A stretch of DNA of 64,000 nucleotides from Hippasteria phrygiana (taxonomy: Eukaryota > Echinodermata > Asteroidea > Valvatida > Goniasteridae): positions 186,001 through 250,000 of the forward strand of contig JAZGUH010000207.1 in assembly GCA_037893225.1 (NCBI GenBank), written 5' to 3'. Positions 31,073 through 45,308 of this stretch are shown here, one piece after another (within the stretch, counting starts at the first letter, position 1; every line of letters begins with the position of its first letter). The position numbers and the translations under genes were made by a program. The notes below the pieces were generated by a model, which searched no databases, was not told the origin of the DNA, and was given only the letters and a program-made list of their open reading frames with translations.

Positions 31073-34000
31073 GTGTTTGTGTACAAACACAGGGCTGTTT
31101 CGGGTGTTTTTGTTTTTTTTGTGGTAGTATGATTCTAATTCTTGATGAGATATCAATGGTAGATGAAACAAAATCTTGTTTTACATTCAAGCAATTACGT
31201 ATCCTTAATCATAATTGTTTTGGAAATGTGAGCATACTTGCAGTTTGTGACCATGATGATGTCATTGTGATGTCACACATTTTGCACATTCATATGTAAG
31301 TACCTATCACCTAACAAATGTATTACAAATTGTTTTTTGAAATTAGCATGTAGGTTTGATGAGATATGGCTTTGGGGTTTAAAAACTTAAAAATTACTAG
31401 AAAATCGTATAATGATGTCATCATGACGTCATGTAATTTTTGTCAATAACGCCTGCTAGCATACCTACATATCACGTTTCAATTTCATTGGACTTGTAAT
31501 TCTGTAGATATATGGCTTCGAAGAATCCACCTTTAAGATGACGTCACGTGACATGTGATGACATCATCATAATGTCATGTCAATTTTCATCTATAAACTT
31601 GCAGACGTACCTAGATATTACATTTCAACTTAATCGAACTTGTACTTTTGTTTATATGTGGCTTCAAAAACTGCCCCTTTAAGATGACGTCAGGTGACAT
31701 GTGATGAAGTCATCATAACGTCATGTCAATTTTCATCTATAAATCTGCTGGCCTACTTAGATATTACATTTCAACTTAATCGAGCTTGTACTTTTGTAGA
31801 TATGGCTTCAAAAACTGCCCCTTTAAGATGACGTCACGTGACATGTGATGACATCATGATAATGTCATGTCAATTTTCAGCTATAAACCTACTGGGCTAC
31901 CTAGATATTACTTTTCAACTTAATCGAACTTGTAATTTTGTTTATATATGGCTTCAAAAACTGCCCCTTTAAGATGACGTCACGTGACATGTGATGACGT
32001 CATCATAACGTCAATTCAATTTTTATCTAAAAACCTACTGGGCTACCTAGATATTACTTTTGAACTTAATCGGACTTGTGCTTTTGTAGACATATGGCTT
32101 CAAAAACTGCCCCTTTAAGATGACGTCACGTGACATGTGATGACATCAATTATGATAATGTCATGTCAATTTTCAGCTATAAACCTACTGGGCTACCTAG
32201 ATATTACTTTCAACTTAATCGAATTTGTACTTTTGTAGAAATATGGCTTCAAAAACTGCCCCTTTAAGATGACGTCACGTGGCATGTCATGACGTCATCA
32301 AGAGGTAAAAGTTCGGCACACATTGTGAGCAGTTAGTCTAAGTGTCTGCCAAGTTTAAAAGTACCCAAAGTGCCGGTAAGAAAGAAAACGTGTACAAATG
32401 CTATAGGCAATAATCTAGCGAGTGCCCCTTTAAGATGACACCACGTGACATGTTATGACTTGATCATAACGTCATGTCAATTTTCATCTATAACACCAGG
32501 TGGCATACCTTACGTTCCAACTGAATCGGACTTGTACTTTTGTAGATATATGGCTTCGAAAAATGCCCCTTTAAGATGACGTCACGTGACATGTGATGAC
32601 GTCATCAGGACGTAAAAGTTCGGCACACATTGTGAGCAGTTGGGGTAAGTGTCTGCCAAGTTTAAAAGTAGCCAATGTGGCCGGTAAGAAAGTAAACGTT
32701 TACAAATGCTACGGGCAATATTCTATCGACTTGAAAAAAGAATTTTTTTATGACGTCATCATGACGTCACACAATTTTCGCTTTTTAGGGCATATCTTTG
32801 AGACATACCAAAGCTATAACAAAAAGAATTTTGAAAATATCTTGTTTTGTTCGCTAGATATAGTGAAAAGAATGTTACGATTTTAGAACTTCAAAAATTC
32901 AGCGACTTGAAAAAAGACAAGAAATCAACCCCTTTTATAAACAGCAAGCACATTTAAGCCATGGTTATCAGTCCTTCCCAGAATTCCTTTGTGTTATATT
33001 GAATTTGGTCTAAATTTTGAAATGGCTGTTATTTCTTACTTGAGTGCGCCACGATCATGAAATTTTGGAATTGGGTACAACAAAATTCAATGTATACATT
33101 TTTGTAATCGGATTGACCCTTAGATGCGTTTAAAAAAAAAAAAAAATTTGATGACGTCATCATGACGTCACACAATTTTCGCCTGATAGGGCATATCTGT
33201 AATTACATACCAAAGCTATAACAAAAATAATTTTGAAAATATCTTGTTTTGTTCGCTAGATATATTGAAAAGAATGTTACGATTTAAAAAAATTAAAGAT
33301 TCAGCGACTTGAAAAAAGACTACAAATCAACCCTTTTGATAAACAGCATGCACATTTAAGTCATGGTTATCCGCCCTTCCCACAATTCCTTTGTGTTATA
33401 TTGAATTTGGTCTAAATTTTGAAATGGCTGTCATTTCTTACTTGAGTGAGCCACGATCATGAAATTTTGGAATTACGTACAGACAAATTCAATGATTACA
33501 TTTTTGTAATCGGATTGACCCTTACATGCGTTTAAAAAAAAAATTTTTTGATGACGTCATCATGACGTCACACAATTTTTGCCTTTTAGGGCATATCTTT
33601 GAAACATACCAAAGCTATAACAAAAAGAATTTTGAAAATATCTTGTTTTGTTCGCTAGATATATTGAAAAGAATGTTACGATTATAAAACTTCAAGAATT
33701 CAGCGACTTGAAAAAAGACTACAAATCAACCCTTTTTATAAACAGCATGCACATTTAAGCCATGGTTATCAGCCCTTCCCAGAATTCCTTTGTGTTATAT
33801 TGAATTTGGTCTACATTTTGAAATGGCTGTTATTTCTTACTTGAGTGAGCCACGATCATGAAATTTTGGAATTGGGTACAGGAAAATTCAATATATACAT
33901 TTTTGTAATCGGATTGACCCTTACATGCGTTAACAAAAAAACACATTTTTGATGACGTCATCATGACGTCACACAATTTTCGCAATTTAGGACATATCTT

Positions 34001-34294
34001 TGAGACATACCAAAGCTATAAGAAAAAGAATTTTGAAAATATCTTGTTTTGTTCGCTAGATATAATTTAATGAATGTTACGATTTTCAAATTTCAAAAAT
34101 TCATAAAAAATCACGTGATGACGTCATCATGACGTAAAAGTTCGGCATGCATTCTGAGCAGTTGGTCAAAGTGTCTGTTAAGTTTAAAGGCAATCGGCTG
34201 CTTAAAACTAGCCAAAGTGCCTGGCAGAAAGAAATCGTGTACAAATGCTATGGGCAAAAGTCTGAAAAAGAAAAAAAAAAAAAAGAAAGAAAAA
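31073..34294 (-). repeat. Array unit 1 (3222 bp), outermost 3' end
   Basis: CTAGAAACTGG then hairpin GTGTTTGTGTACAAACAC. Successive ~146-bp repeats follow, with CTTTAAGATGACGTCACGTG anchors at about 31531, 31677, 31821, 31967, 32113 and 32262. Then come ~400-bp repeats with TGACGTCATCATGACGTCA at 32751, 33152, 33552 and 33953. To the left of CTAG is unrelated single-copy sequence, so 31073 is the array boundary. Confidence 0.8.
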
Positions 34295-36879
34295 CTAGAG
34301 CTTTGGTGTTTGTGGACAAACACAGGGCTGTTTCGTTTGGGGGGTTTTTGGTAGTTTGATTCTTAATTTTTGAGATTTCAATGGTGGATCAAAAAATCTC
34401 GTTTTATATTCATTGTCGTCTACGACAGGTCATGCAATCACGTAGGCTTATTCATAATCGTTTTGGAAATGTGAGCATACAAGGAGTTGATGACCATGAT
34501 TACGTCATCAGACGTCACACATTTTTCACATTTATATTTAAGTGTGTATGACCTAAAAATATATTACAAGAATTATCAAAAATTGTTTAAAATTTATGTT
34601 AGATACCACGTTTCAACTTAATCGAACTTGTACTTTTGTAGATAGATGGCTTCAAAAACTGCCCCTTTAAGATGACGTCACGTGACATGTGATGAAGTCA
34701 TCATAATGTCATGTCAATTTTCATCTATGAACCTGCAGATCTGCCTGGATATTACATTTCAACTTAATCGAACTTGTACTTTTGTTTATATGTGGCTTCA
34801 AAAACTGCCCCTTTAAGATGACGTCACGTGACATGTGATGACATCATGATAATGTCATGTCAATTTTCAGCTATAAACCTACTGGGCTACCTAGATATTA
34901 CTTTTCAACTTAATCGAACTTGTAATTTTGTTTATATATGGCTTCAAAAACTGCCCCTTTAAGATGACGTCACGTGACATGTGATGACGTCATCATAACG
35001 TCAATTCAATTTTTATCTAAAAACCTACTGGGCTACCTAGATATTACTTTTGAACTTAATCGGACTTGTACTTTTGTAGACATATGGCTTCAAAAACTGC
35101 CCCTTTAAGATGACGTCACGTGACATGTGATGACATCAATTATGATAATGTCATGTCAATTTTCAGCTATAAACCTACTGGGCTACCTAGATATTACTTT
35201 TCAACTTAATCGAATTTGTACTTTTGTAGATATATGGCTTCAAAAACTGCCCCTTTAAGATGACGTCACGTGGCATGTCATGACGTCATCAAGAGGTAAA
35301 AGTTCGGCACACATTGTGAGCAGTTAGTCTAAGTGTCTGCCAAGTTTAAAAGTACCCAAAGTGCCGGTAAGAAAGAAAACGTGTACAAATGCTATAGGCA
35401 ATAATCTAGCGAGTGCCCCTTTAAGATGACACCACGTGACATGTTATGACTTGATCATAACGTCATGTCAATTTTCATCTATAACACCAGGTGGCATACC
35501 TTACGTTCCAACTGAATCGGACTTGTACTTTTGTAGATATATGGCTTCGAAAAATGCCCCTTTAAGATGACGTCACGTGACATGTGATGACGTCATCAGG
35601 ACGTAAAAGTTCGGCACACATTGTGAGCAGTTGGGGTAAGTGTCTGCCAAGTTTAAAAGTAGCCAATGTGGCCGGTAAGAAAGTAAACGTTTACAAATGC
35701 TATGGGCAATACTCTATCGACTTGAAAAAATAATTTTTTTATGACGTCATCATGACGTCACACAATTTTCGCTTTTTAGGGCATATCTTTGAGACATACC
35801 AAAGCTATAACAAAAAGAATTTTGAAAATATCTTGTTTTGTTCGCTAGATATATTGAAAAGAATGTTACGATTCTAAAACTTCAAAAATTTAGCGACTTG
35901 AAAAAAGACTAGAAATCAACCCCTTTTATAAACAGCAAGCACATAATACCCATGGTTATCAGCCCTTCCCAGAATTCCTTTGTGTTATATTGAATTTGGT
36001 CTAAATTTTGAAATGGCTCCTATTTCATACTTGAGTGAGCCACGATCATGAAATTTTGGAATTAGGTACAGGAAAATTCAATATATACATTTTTCTAATC
36101 GGATTGACCCTTACATGCGTTTAAAAAAAAAGATTTGTTGATGACGTCATCATGACGTCACACAATTTTCGCTTTTTAGGGCATATCTTTGAGACATACC
36201 AAAGCTGTAACAAAAATAATTTTGAAAATTTCTTGTTTTGTTCGCTAGATATATTGAAAAGAATGTTACGATTTTAAAACTTCAAAAATTTAGCGACTTG
36301 AAAAAAGACTAGAAATCAACCCCTTTTATAAACAGCAAGCACATAATAGCCATGGTTATCTGCCCGTCCCAGAATTCCTTTGTGTTATATTGAATTTGGT
36401 CTAAATTTTGAAATGGCTGTTATTTCTTACTTGAGTGAGCCACGATCATGAAATTTTGGAATTGGGTACAGGAAAATTCAATATATACATTTTTGTAATC
36501 GGATTGACCCTTACATGCGTTAACAAAAAAACACATTTTTGATGACGTCATCATGACGTCACACAATTTTCGCAATTTAGGGCATATCTTTGAGACATAC
36601 CAAAGCTATAAGAAAAAGAATTTTGAAAATATCTTGTTTTGTTCGCTAGATATAATTTAATGAATGTTACGATTTTCAAAATTCAAAAATTCATAAAAAA
36701 TCACGTGATGACGTCATCATGACGTAAAAGTTCGGCATGCATCCTGAGCAGTTGGTCGAAGTGTCTGTTAAGTTTAAAGGCAATCGGCTGCATCAAAGTA
36801 GCAAAAGTGCCTGGTAGAAAGAAAACGTGTACAAATGCTATGGGCAAAAAGTCTGAAAAAGAAGCAAAAAAAAAAAAAA
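34295..36879 (-). repeat. Array unit 2 (2585 bp), alpha type
   Basis: CTAGAGCTTTGG, hairpin TGTTTGTGGACAAACACA, then GGGCTGTTTCG. It contains ~146-bp repeats (about 34590-35600) then ~400-bp repeats, ending in a poly(A)-rich tract before the next CTAG. Confidence 0.8.
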
Positions 36880-39628
36880 CTAGACATGTTATGTGTTTGT
36901 CCCGTGGACAAACACAGGGCTGTTTCGTGTTTTTTTTATTGTGTTAGTTAGTCAAATGTTTATACAATAATTAACGTTATTGGATGTGTGAAGGATTGGT
37001 TTAAAGAAAGAAATCGAGTACAAAATGTTATGGGGAATAGTGTAGCGAATGCCCCTTTAAAATGACATCACGTGACATGTGATCACTTCATAACGTCAAG
37101 TCAATGTTCACCTATAACACCCGGTGGCATACCTAGATACATGTTTCAACTTAATCGGACTTGTACTTTTGTTTATATATGGCTTCAAAAACTGCACCTT
37201 TAAGATGACGTCACGTGACGTGTGATGACATCATCATCATAATGTCATGTCAATTTTCGTCCATAAACCTGCAGTCCTACCTGGATATTACATTTCACCT
37301 TAATCAAACTTGTACTTTTGTTTATATATGGCTTCAAAAACTGCCCCTTTAAGATGACGTCACGTGACATGTGATGACGTAATCATAACATCATGTCAAT
37401 GTTCATCTATAACACCCGGTGGCATACCTAGATATTACGTTTCAACTTAATCGGACTTGTACTTTTGTAGATATATGGCTTCGAAAAAATGCCCCTTTCA
37501 GATGACGTCACGTGACATGTGATGACGTCATCATGACGTAAAAGTTCGCCACACATTGTGAGCAGTTGGTGTAAGTGTCTGCCAAGTTTAAAAGTAGCCA
37601 AAGTGGCCGGTAAGAAAGAAAACGTTTACAAATGCTATGTGCAATATTCTAGCGACTTGAAAAAAGAATTTTTTTCATGACGTCATCATGACGTCACACA
37701 ATTTGCGCTTTTTATGGCATATCTTTGAGACATACCAAAGCTATAACAAAAATAATTTTTAAAATATCTTGTTTTGTTCGCTAGATATATTGAAAAGAAT
37801 GTTACGATTCTAAAACTTCAAAAATTTAGCGACTTGAAAAAAGACTAGAAATCAACCCGTTTTATAAACAGCAAGCACATAATACCCATGGTTATCAGCC
37901 CTTCCCAGAATTCCTTTGTGTTATATTGAATTTGGTCTAAATTTTGAAATGGCTCCTATTTCACACTTGAGTGAGCCACGATCATGAAATTTTGGAATTA
38001 GGTACAGGAAAATTCAACGAATACATTTTTGTAATCGGATTGACCCTTACATGCGTTTAAAAAAAAAAGATTTGTTGATGACGTCATCATGACGTCACAC
38101 AATTTTCGCCTTTTAGGGCATATCTTTGAGACATACCAAAGCTATAACAAAAAGAATTTTGAAAATATCTTGTTTTGTTGGCTAGATATATTGAAAAGAA
38201 TGTTACGATTTTAATACTTCAAAAATTCAGCGACTTGAAAAAAGACTAGAAATCAACCCCTTTTATAAACATCAAGCACATAATAGCCATGGTTATCTGC
38301 CCGTCCCAGAATTCCTTTGTGTTATATTGAATTTGGTCTAAATTTTGAAATGGCTGTCATTTCTTACTTGAGTGAGCCACGATCATGAAATTTAGGAATT
38401 GGGTACAGGAAAATTCAATGTATACATTTTTGTAATCGGATTGACCCTTACATGCGTTAAAAAAAAAACATATTTTTGATGACGTCATCATGACGTCACA
38501 CAATTTTCGCTTTTTAGGGCATATCTTTGAGACATACCAAAGCTATAACAAAAAGAATTTTTTAAATGTCTTGTTTTGTTCGCTAGATATATTGAAAAGA
38601 ATGTTACGATTTAAAAAAATCAAAAATTCAGCGACTTGAAAAAAGACTAGAAATCAACCCCTTTTATAAACAGCATGCACATAATAGCCATGGTTATCTG
38701 CCCGTCCCAGAATTCCTTTGTGTTATATTGAATTTGGTCTAAATTTTCAAATGGCTGTCATTTCTTACTTGAGTGAGCCACGATCATGAAATTTTGGAAT
38801 TGGGTACAGAAAAATACAATGTATACATTTTTGTAATCGGATTGACCCTTACATGCGTTTTAAAAAAAAAATATTGTTGATGACGTCATCATGACGTCAC
38901 ACAATTTTCGCCATTTAGGGCATATCTTTGAGACATACCAAAGCTGTAACAAAAATAATTTTGAAAATATCTTGTTTTGTTCGCTAGATATATTGAAAAG
39001 AATGTTACGATTTTATAACTTCAAAAATTCAGCGACTTGAAAAAAGACTAGAAATCAACCCCTTTTATAAACAGCAAGCTCATAATAGCCATGGTTATCA
39101 GCCCGTCCCAGAATTCCTTTGTGTTATATTGAATTTGGTCTAAATTTTGAAATGGCTGTCATTTCTTACTTGAGTGAGCCACGATCATGAAATTTTGGAA
39201 TTGGGTACAGGAAAATTCAATATATACATTTTTGTAATCGGATTGACCCTTACATGCGTTAACAAAAAAACACATTTTTGATGACGTCATCATGACGTCA
39301 CACAATTTTCGCAATTTAGGGCATATCTTTGAGACATACCAAAGCTATAAGAAAAAGAATTTTGAAAATATCTTGTTTTGTTCGCTAGATATAATTTAAT
39401 GAATGTTACGATTTTCAAAATTCAAAAATTCATAAAAAATCACGTGATGACGTCACCATGACGTAAAAGATCGGCATGCATCCTGAGCAGTTGGTCTGAG
39501 TGTCTGTTAAGTTTAAAAGCAATCGGCTGCATAAAAGTAGCCAAAGTGCCTGGCAGAAAGAAAACGTGTACAAATGCTATGGGCAAAAGTCTGAAAAAGA
39601 AAAAAAAAAAAAAAAAAAAAAAAAGAAA
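36880..39628 (-). repeat. Array unit 3 (2749 bp), beta type
   Basis: CTAGACATGTTATG, hairpin TGTTTGTCCCGTGGACAAACA, GGGCTGTTTCG. Few ~146-bp repeats (about 37030-37520) and more ~400-bp repeats (about 37680-39450). Confidence 0.8.
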
Positions 39629-42352
39629 CTAGAGCTTTGGTGTTTGTGGACAAACACAGGGCTGTTTCGTTTGGGGGATTTTTGGTAGTTTGATTCTTAA
39701 TTTTTGAGATTTCAATGGTGGATCAAAAAATCTCGTTTTACATTCATGGTCGTCTACGACAGGTCATGCAATCACGTAGGCTTATTCATAATCGTTTTGG
39801 AAATGTGAGCATACAAGGAGTTGATGACCATGATTACGTCATCAGACGTCACACATTTTTCACATTTATATTTAAGTGTGTATGACCTAAAAATATATTA
39901 CAAGAATTATCAAAAATTGTTTAAAATTCATGTTAGATACCACGTTTCAACTTAATCGAACTTGTACTTTTGTAGATAGATGGCTTCAAAAACTGCCCCT
40001 TTAAGATGACGTCACGTGACATGTGATGAAGTCATCATAATGTCATGTCAATTTTCATCTATGAACCTGCAGATCTGCCTGGATATTACATTTCAACTTA
40101 ATCGAACTTGTACTTTTGTTTATATGTGGCTTCAAAAACTGCCCCTTTAAGATGACGTCAGGTGACATGTGATGAAGTCATCATAACGTCATGCCAATTT
40201 TCATCTATAAACCTGCTGGCCTACTTAGATATTACATTTCAACTTAATCGAGCTTGTACATTTGTAGATATGGCTTCAAAAACTGCCCCTTTAAGATGAC
40301 GTCACGTGACATGTGATGACATCATGATAATGTCATGTCAATTTTCAGCTATAAACCTACTGGGCTACCTAGATATTACTTTTCAACTTAATCGAACTTG
40401 TAATTTTGTTTATATATGGCTTCAAAAACTGCCCCTTTAAGATGACGTCACGTGACATGTGATGACGTCATCATAACGTCAATTCAATTTTTATCTATAA
40501 ACCTACTGGGCTACCTAGATATTACTTTTGAACTTAATCGGACTTGTGCTTTTGTGGACATATGCCTTCAAAAACTGCCCCTTTAAGATGACGTCACGTG
40601 ACATGTGATGACATCAATTATGATAATGTCATGTCAATTTTCAGCTATAAACCTACTGGGCTACCTAGATATTACTTTTCAACTTAATCGAATTTGTACT
40701 TTTGTAGATATATGGCTTCAAAAACTGCCCCTTTAAGATGACGTCACGTGGCATGTCATGACGTCATCAAGAGGTAAAAGTTCGGCACACATTGTGAGCA
40801 GTTAGTCTAAGTGTCTGCCAAGTTTAAAAGTACCCAAAGTGCCGGTAAGAAAGAAAACGTGTACAAATGCTATAGGCAATAATCTAGCGAGTGCCCCTTT
40901 AAGATGACACCACGTGACATGTTATGACTTGATCATAACGTCATGTCAATTTTCATCTATAACACCAGGTGGCATACCTTACGTTCCAACTGAATCGGAC
41001 TTGTACTTTTGTAGATATATGGCTTCGAAAAATGCCCCTTTAAGATGACGTCACGTGACATGTGATGACGTCATCAGGACGTAAAAGTTCGGCACACATT
41101 GTGAGCAGTTGGGGTAAGTGTCTGCCAAGTTTAAAAGTAGCCAATGTGGCCGGTAAGAAAGTAAACGTTTACAAATGCTATGGGCAATATTCTATCGACT
41201 TGAAAAAAGAATTTTTTTATGACGTCGTCATGACGTCACACAATTTTCGCTTTTTAGGGCATATCTTTGAGACATACCAAAGCTATAACAAAAAGAATTT
41301 AGAAAATATCTTGTTTTGTTCGCTAGATATAGTGAAAAGAATGTTACGATTATAAAACTTCAAGAATTCAGCGACTTGAAAAAAGACTACAAATCAACCC
41401 TTTTTATAAACAGCATGCACATTTAAGCCATGGTTATCAGCCCTTCCCAGAATTCCTTTGTGTTATATTGAATTTGGTCTACATTTTGAAATGGCTCCTA
41501 TTTCTTACTTGAGTGAGCCACGATCACGAAATTTTGGAATTAGGTACAGGAAAATTCAATGTATACATTTTTGTAATCAGATTGACCCTTACATGCGTTT
41601 TTAAAAAAAATATTGTTGATGACGTCATCATGACGTCACACAATTTTCGCCATTTAGGGCATATCTTTGAGACATACCAAAGCTGTAACAAAAATAATTT
41701 TGAAAATATCTTGTTTTGTTCGCTAGATATATTGAAAAGAATGTTACGATTTTAATACTTCAAAAATTCAGCGACTTGAAAAAAGACTAGAAATCAACCC
41801 CTTTTATAAACAGCAAGCTCATAATAGCCATGGTTATCAGCCCGTCCCAGAATTCCTTTGTGTTATATTGAATTTGGTCTAAATTTTGAAATGGCTGTCA
41901 TTTCTTACTTGAGTGAGCCACGATCATGAAATTTTGGAATTGGGTACAGCAAAATTCAATATATACATTTTTGTAATCAGATTGACCCTTACATGCGTTA
42001 AAAAAAAGAAGCATTTTTGATGACGTCATCATGACGTCACACAATTTTCGCTTTTTAAGGCATATCTTTGAGACATACCAAAGCTATAAGAAAAAGAATT
42101 TTGAAAATATCTTGTTTTGTTCGCTAGATATAATTTAATGAATGTTACGATTTTCAAAATTCAAAAATTCATAAAAAATCACGTGATGACGTCATCATGA
42201 CGTAAAAGTTCGGCATACATTCTGAGCAGTTGGTCTAAGTGTCTGTTAAGTTTAAAGGCAATCGGCTGCATAAAAGTAGCCAAAGTCCCTGGCAGAAAGA
42301 AATCGTGTACAAACGCTATGGGCAAAAGTCTGAAAAAGAAAAAAAAAAAAAA
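39629..42352 (-). repeat. Array unit 4 (2724 bp), alpha type
   Basis: Same hairpin class and layout as unit 2 and very similar to it over long stretches; contains ~146-bp repeats at about 39945-41060. Confidence 0.8.
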
Positions 42353-45078
42353 CTAGACATGTTATGTGTTTGTCCCGTGGACAAACACAGGGCTGTTTCG
42401 TGTTTTTTTTATTGTGTTAGTTAGTCAAATGTTTATACAATAATTAACGTTATTGGATGTGTGAAGGATTGGTTTAAAGAAAGAAATCGAGTACAAAATG
42501 TTATGGGGAATAGTGTAGCTAATGCCCCTTTAAAATGACATCACGTGACATGTGATCACTTCATAACGTCAAGTCAATGTTCACCTATAACACCCGGTGG
42601 CATACCTAGATACATGTTTCAACTTAATCGGACTTGTACTTTTGTTTATATATGGCTTCAAAAACTGCACCTTTAAGATGACGTCACGTGACGTGTGATG
42701 ACATCATCATCATAATGTCATGTCAATTTTCGTCCATAAACCTGCAGACCTACCTGGATATTACATTTCACCTTAATCAAACTTGTACTTTTGTTTATAT
42801 ATGGCTTCAAAAACTGCCCCTTTAAGATGACGTCACGTGACATGTGATGACGTAATCATAACATCATGTCAATGTTCACCTATAACACCCGGTGGCATAC
42901 CTAGATATTACGTTTCAACTTAATCGGACTTGTACTTTTGTAGATATATGGCTTCGAAAAAATGCCCCTTTAAGATGACGTCACGTGACATGTGATGACG
43001 TCATCATGACGTAAAAGTTCGCCACACATTGTGAGCAGTTGGTGTAAGTGTCTGCCAAGTTTAAAAGTAGCCAAAGTGGCCGGTAAGAAAGAAAACGTTT
43101 ACAAATGCTATGTGCAATATTCTAGCGACTTGAAAAAAGAATTTTTTTCATGACGTCATCATGACGTCACACAATTTGCGCTTTTTATGGCATATCTTTG
43201 AGACATACCAAAGCTATAACAAAAATAATTTTTAAAATATCTTGTTTTGTTCGCTAGATATATTGAAAAGAATGTTACGATTCTAAAACTTCAAAAATTT
43301 AGCGACTTGAAAAAAGACTAGAAATCAACCCGTTTTATAAACAGCAAGCACATAATACCCATGGTTATCAGCCCTTCCCAGAATTCCTTTGTGTTATATT
43401 GAATTTGGTCTAAATTTTGAAATGGCTCCTATTTCACACTTGAGTGAGCCACGATCATGAAATTTTGGAATTAGGTACAGGAAAATTCAACGAATACATT
43501 TTTGTAATCGGATTGACCCTTACATGCGTTTAAAAAAAAGAAGCATTTTTGATGACGTCATCATGACGTCACACAATTTTCGCCTTTTAGGGCATATCTT
43601 TGAGACATACCAAAGCTATACCAAAAAGAATTTTGAAAATATCTTGTTTTGTTGGCTAGATATATTGAAAAGAATGTTACGATTTTAATACTTCAAAAAT
43701 TCAGCGACTTGAAAAAAGACTAGAAATCAACCCCTTTTATAAACATCAAGCACATAATAGCCATGGTTATCTGCCCGTCCCAGAATTCCTTTGTGTTATA
43801 TTGAATTTGGTCTAAATTTTGAAATGGCTGTCATTTCTTACTTGAGTGAGCCACGATCATGAAATTTTGGAATTGGGTACAGGAAAATTCAATGTATACC
43901 TTTTTGTAATCGGATTGACCCTTACATGCGTTAAAAAAACAACATATTTTTGATGACGTCATCATGACGTCACACAATTTTCGCTTTTTAGGGCATATCT
44001 TTGAGACATACCAAAGCTATAACAAAAAGAATTTTTAAAATGTCTTGTTTTGTTCGCTAGATATATTGAAAAGAATGTTACGATTTAAAAAAATCAAAAA
44101 TTCAGCGACTTGAAAAAAGACTAGAAATCAACCCCTTTTATAAACAGCATGCACATAATAGCCATGGTTATCTGCCCGTCCCAGAATTCCTTTGTGTTAT
44201 ATTGAATTTGGTCTAAATTTTCAAATGGCTGTCATTTCTTACTTGAGTGAGCCACGATCATGAAATTTTGGAATTACGTACAGAAAAATTCAATGTATAC
44301 ATTTTTGTAATCGGATTGACCCTAACATGAGTTTAAAAAAAAAAATTGTTTGATGACGTCATCATGACGTCACACAATTTTTGCCTTTTAGGGCATATCT
44401 TTGAGACATACCAAAGCTATAACAAAAATAATTTTGAAAATATCTTGTTTTGTTCGCTAGATATAGTGAAAAGAATGTTACGATTTTATAACTTCAAAAA
44501 TTCAGCGACTTGAAAAAAGACTAGAAATCAACCGCTTTTATAAACAGCTAGCACATTTAAGCCATGGTTATCTGTCCTTCCCAGAATTCCTTTGTGTTAT
44601 ATTGAATTTGGTCTAAATTTTGAAATGGCTGTTATTTCTTACTTGAGTGAGCCACGATCATGAAATTTTGGAATTGGGTACAGGAAAATTCAATATACAC
44701 ATTTTTGTAATCGGATTGACCCTTACATGCGTTAACAAAAAAACACATTTTTGATGACGTCATCATGACGTCACACAATTTTCGCAATTTAGGGCATATC
44801 TTTGAGACATACCAAAGCTATAAGAAAAAGAATTTTGAAAATATCTTGTTTTGTTCGCTGGATATAATTTAATGAATGTTACGATTTTCAAAATTCAAAA
44901 ATTCATAAAAAATCACGTGATGACGTCACCATGACGTAAAAGATCGGCATGCATCCTGAGCAGTTGGTCTAAGTGTCTGTTAAGTTTAAAAGCAATCGGC
45001 TGCATAAAAGTAGCCAAAGTGCCTGGCAGAAAGAAAACGTGTACAAATGCTATGGGCAAAAGTCTGAAAAAGAAAAAA

Positions 45079-45110
<32 letters not shown>

Positions 45111-45155
45111 ATCTTAACGAAAACAAGGGCTGTTTCGAAAAACTTTCGAAACAGC

Positions 45156-45196
<41 letters not shown>

Positions 45197-45308
45197 ACGA
45201 AAACAAGGGCTGTTTCGAAAAACTTTCGAAACAGCCAAAAAAAGAAAAAAAAAAAAATCTTAACGAAAACAAGGGCTGTTTCGGAAAACTTCCGAAACAG
45301 CCAAAAAA
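42353..45308 (-). repeat. Array unit 5 (2956 bp), beta type
   Basis: Same hairpin class and layout as unit 3. It is longer because of the triplicated end module at about 45085-45306. Confidence 0.8.
45085..45306 (-). repeat. Triplicated 5'-terminal module, CGAAACAGCC class
   Basis: Three copies of: poly(A), ATCTTAACGAAAACAAGG, then an inverted repeat GGCTGTTTCGAAAAACTTTCG... or GGCTGTTTCGGAAAACTTCC... closing with CGAAACAGCC. In copy 3 two compensatory changes (TCGAAA to TCGGAA, and the partner) keep the stem paired. Confidence 0.85.

Noticed and set aside
32593..32886. 97-residue ORF repeated at 41062 and 47035 (MMTSSGRKSSAHIVSSWGK...)
   Set aside because: It spans the junction of two internal repeat classes, is interrupted by TAA in the sister copy near 35730, and has no domain. 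Its conservation reflects recent duplication of the array, not coding selection.
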